Below are positions 6,390 to 7,519 of a stretch of 7,519 nt of DNA, piece by piece (position 1 is the first letter of the stretch; each line of letters starts with the position of its first letter). Source of the DNA: an uncultured Oceanospirillales bacterium (GTDB lineage: Bacteria; Pseudomonadota; Gammaproteobacteria; Pseudomonadales; Litorivicinaceae); NCBI GenBank assembly GCA_913061245.1, contig CAJXTO010000069.1, positions 1-7,519 of the forward strand, written 5' to 3'. The notes under the pieces are model-generated. The model did not search any database. It was given only the letters and a program-made list of their open reading frames with translations, and was not told where the DNA came from. Made by a program: the position numbers and the translations under genes.

Positions 6390-6941
6390 ATGCGTTTAAA
6401 TCACCTCGCAAAATGTGTCGCGCTGACCGCTGTGTTAGCCGCTTCCGGGTGTGCATTTGAACCTGTCAAAACGGGGTATTCTCAGGCTCAAGTCAAGACC
6501 ACGGCTCAAGCTGAAGTCGCGCCGCATGATTCACTTCTGGTGTTTAGAACCAGTGGGTTTAAGCTTTGGGAAAACCAAGACGCTGAATTCATTGTCAACG
6601 GCGATTCAGTCGCATTCTTTAAGGCTGGTGGCGCGAGTTATCTCCCTCTTCAAGCGGGGAAAAATACAATTGTTGTGCGTGAGCCTGAGCATTTTTTAAA
6701 GTGTGAGCTTGAATTTGATTTTGAACCAGGTACAGGTCAGTTCGTTGAGATCTATGAACGCTTTGACCCAGGTGCGTTGATGGTGAGTTTTATCTTTGCA
6801 GATCTGCAAAGCCGTTTATTGTACGACCCACATCCTGGCACTAATTGCGTTGGTGTCTATGGATTGTCGATGGGACATCTGAAGCAAGAGCAGCTTGCAG
6901 ATGTCAATCGAGAGTTTAGCTTTCAGGTTGTTCAGCGCTAG
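6390..6941 (+). CDS. Predicted lipoprotein, function unknown
   Basis: This encodes 183 residues from the ATG at 6390, preceded by a GGAACGGA purine run about 6 bases upstream. A TTG five codons earlier is in frame but has no better ribosome site. The signal sequence ends in the lipobox LAASGC with Cys21, followed by Ala, suggesting outer-membrane sorting. After a flexible linker to about residue 45 there is one beta-rich domain: LLVFRTSG, then AEFIVNGDSVAFF (about 65-77), an AGKNTIVV strand and an ELEFDF strand. The order 'VNG, turn, Leu-Pro-Leu, AGKN-x-IVV' recalls DUF2846/PEGA-like envelope domains, but I would not assign the family without a profile search. Two further cysteines occur, in FLKCELEF and GTNCVGV, and could form a disulfide in the periplasm. 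The 3' end overlaps the DsrE-like gene by 4 bases, the stops sharing the palindrome CTAG. It is distantly similar to the lipoprotein at 572-979. Confidence 0.82.
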   Translation: MRLNHLAKCVALTAVLAASGCAFEPVKTGYSQAQVKTTAQAEVAPHDSLLVFRTSGFKLWENQDAEFIVNGDSVAFFKAGGASYLPLQAGKNTIVVREPEHFLKCELEFDFEPGTGQFVEIYERFDPGALMVSFIFADLQSRLLYDPHPGTNCVGVYGLSMGHLKQEQLADVNREFSFQVVQR

Positions 6942-7363
6942 GGCCTGATGTAGGCATAGCCTTTCTCTTGCAATTCGATTAAACGAATAACACCTGAGGG
7001 TGTGATCTCTGCAGCATCTAGTAACTGCACATCTTTCCCTGCTTTCTTACTCATATTTTTGTATGTGTTTCCGCATGCCTTGAATGCCAGATTATCGATA
7101 TCTAGGCTCATCCGTTCGATACGGTCGGCGACTGGACTCTTGCCAGCCACAAACATATTCAAGCCCGGTCCATACGCCACCACCTCGATGGTTGCTGTAT
7201 CGCCTTGTGATTGATAGTAGTTCACTGCGTTTTGGACGTTGTTTAATGTCATGTTCATGATCTGAGGGTCGTTTTGATCGACATGAAATGCAATTTTATG
7301 CTCAGCAGCCCAGGCAGAAGCTGTGAGACAGGCTGCAATGAGCCCTGTAACGAAAGTCTTCAT
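6938..7363 (-). CDS. Exported DsrE-like family protein
   Basis: This encodes 141 residues. A clear Sec signal peptide (MKTF start, cleavage near AWA-AE at 19-20) leaves a periplasmic protein of about 122 residues. The mature part has the DsrE/DsrF-like alpha/beta pattern: a first strand HKIAFHVDQNDP; a helix with MNMTLNNVQNAVNYY; the strand IEVVAYGPGLNMF (59-71); an ACGNT block with the single mature cysteine, Cys97; a PSGVIRLIELQEKGYAY segment; and the C-terminal IRP. Cytoplasmic relatives (TusD, DsrE) carry persulfide sulfur on a conserved cysteine. Exported relatives like this are common in proteobacteria but have no settled role. Cys97 makes sulfur or thiol chemistry possible, not proven. 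The start is supported by AAGGA 7 bases upstream. The gene converges on the lipoprotein at 6390 and is divergent from the gene at 7504. Confidence 0.82.
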   Translation of the reverse strand: MKTFVTGLIAACLTASAWAAEHKIAFHVDQNDPQIMNMTLNNVQNAVNYYQSQGDTATIEVVAYGPGLNMFVAGKSPVADRIERMSLDIDNLAFKACGNTYKNMSKKAGKDVQLLDAAEITPSGVIRLIELQEKGYAYIRP

Positions 7364-7503
7364 CGATATTCCTTATGGTTATTGTTGTTCAAGATTAGCG
7401 CTTGAGATGCTTTGTCTCAGTTAGCCATTGGTCTGTGTAACTTAGTCACAAAAAAATGGTTAGTGATCCGTAATACTCCTTAAACATATTAAGGAGAGTT
7501 CAG
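7364..7503. promoter_or_regulatory. Divergent intergenic region upstream of DsrE-like gene and next gene
   Basis: This 140-base A/T-rich region must hold the promoters of both flanking genes. I could not find a convincing sigma-70 pair on either strand; TAATAC (7471-7476) is a weak plus-strand -10. A run of seven A lies near 7450-7456. A 5-base inverted repeat, TGAGA/TCTCA, sits at 7403-7419. The clearest structure is the hairpin at 7476-7496, listed separately. Confidence 0.5.
7476..7496 (+). promoter_or_regulatory. Perfect hairpin enclosing the ribosome-binding site of the gene at 7504
   Basis: CTCCTTAA (7476-7483) and TTAAGGAG (7489-7496) are perfect 8-base inverted copies with a 5-base ACATA loop. 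The right arm contains the AAGGAG Shine-Dalgarno (7491-7496), 7 bases before the ATG. In mRNA the site would be paired with a CTCC anti-Shine-Dalgarno-like arm. It could be a translational switch, such as a thermometer, protein-bound leader or sRNA target, or simply a DNA operator dyad. Confidence 0.6.
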
Positions 7504-7519
7504 ATGAAAATAGGATTCA
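7504..7519 (+). CDS. Start of an unidentified gene (3' part outside window)
   Basis: Only the first five codons (MKIGF) are present. The start is supported by AAGGAG 7 bases upstream of the ATG. Nothing can be said about function. The gene is divergent from the exported DsrE-like gene, and its ribosome site is enclosed by a hairpin. Confidence 0.7.

Noticed and set aside
7403..7419. TGAGA/TCTCA inverted repeat
   Set aside because: The 5-base arms with a 7-base loop are short enough to expect by chance, with no following U-run.
7433..7449. Possible Pho-like repeat (CTGTGTA, then TAGTCAC) upstream of the last gene
   Set aside because: The second heptamer is off the 11-base phase by one, and the first matches at only four consecutive positions.
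1..7519. Search for tRNA, IS ends, CRISPR repeats, toxin-antitoxin or defence genes
   Set aside because: None seen. All the sizeable genes have housekeeping or envelope-type features and composition looks uniform, so there is no sign of a mobile or defence island.

Overview
The window looks like a chromosomal segment of a free-living, probably aquatic gammaproteobacterium. The evidence is indirect: AGGAGG-type ribosome sites, lipoboxes, Sec signal peptides, moderate G+C, and a copper ATPase beside small envelope genes. I cannot name a genus. There is no tRNA, rRNA, insertion sequence, CRISPR array or phage gene. Coding density is high and no gene-free stretch exceeds 165 bases.

Layout: (1) positions 1-582, the 3' part of a rhomboid intramembrane protease whose first helix lies upstream of the window; (2) 572-979 on the minus strand, a small lipoprotein that overlaps the rhomboid stop; (3) 1037-1342 and 1330-1689 on the plus strand, a two-helix membrane protein translationally coupled to a DUF423 membrane protein; (4) 1686-4001 on the minus strand, a CopA-type Cu(+) P1B-ATPase that converges on DUF423 with a 4-base overlap; (5) 4002-4166, a shared divergent control region with a 19-bp dyad and four tandem 11-bp repeats shaped like a Pho box; (6) 4167-6281 on the plus strand, a 704-residue Sec-exported protein resembling the PhoX/DUF839 beta-propeller family, closed by a strong intrinsic terminator; (7) 6390-6941 on the plus strand, a second lipoprotein, distantly similar to the first; (8) 6938-7363 on the minus strand, an exported DsrE-like protein; (9) from 7504, the first codons of another plus-strand gene, whose ribosome site lies inside a perfect hairpin.

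Most products are membrane-bound, exported or lipid-anchored, so this is an envelope-biased stretch, but the genes do not form one pathway. The best functional story is at 4002-4166. A PhoX-like secreted protein sits behind a repeat array of the kind PhoB binds, which is consistent with phosphate scavenging. The same bases also match the geometry of a CusR/CopR copper box, and copA is the gene on the other side, so which gene the sites serve is open. All three convergent gene pairs overlap at their stop codons, leaving no room for separate terminators.

I found no clearly novel multi-gene system. The strongest leads are the tandem repeat array, the CopA with a dead second metal-binding domain, and the hairpin over the last gene's ribosome site.
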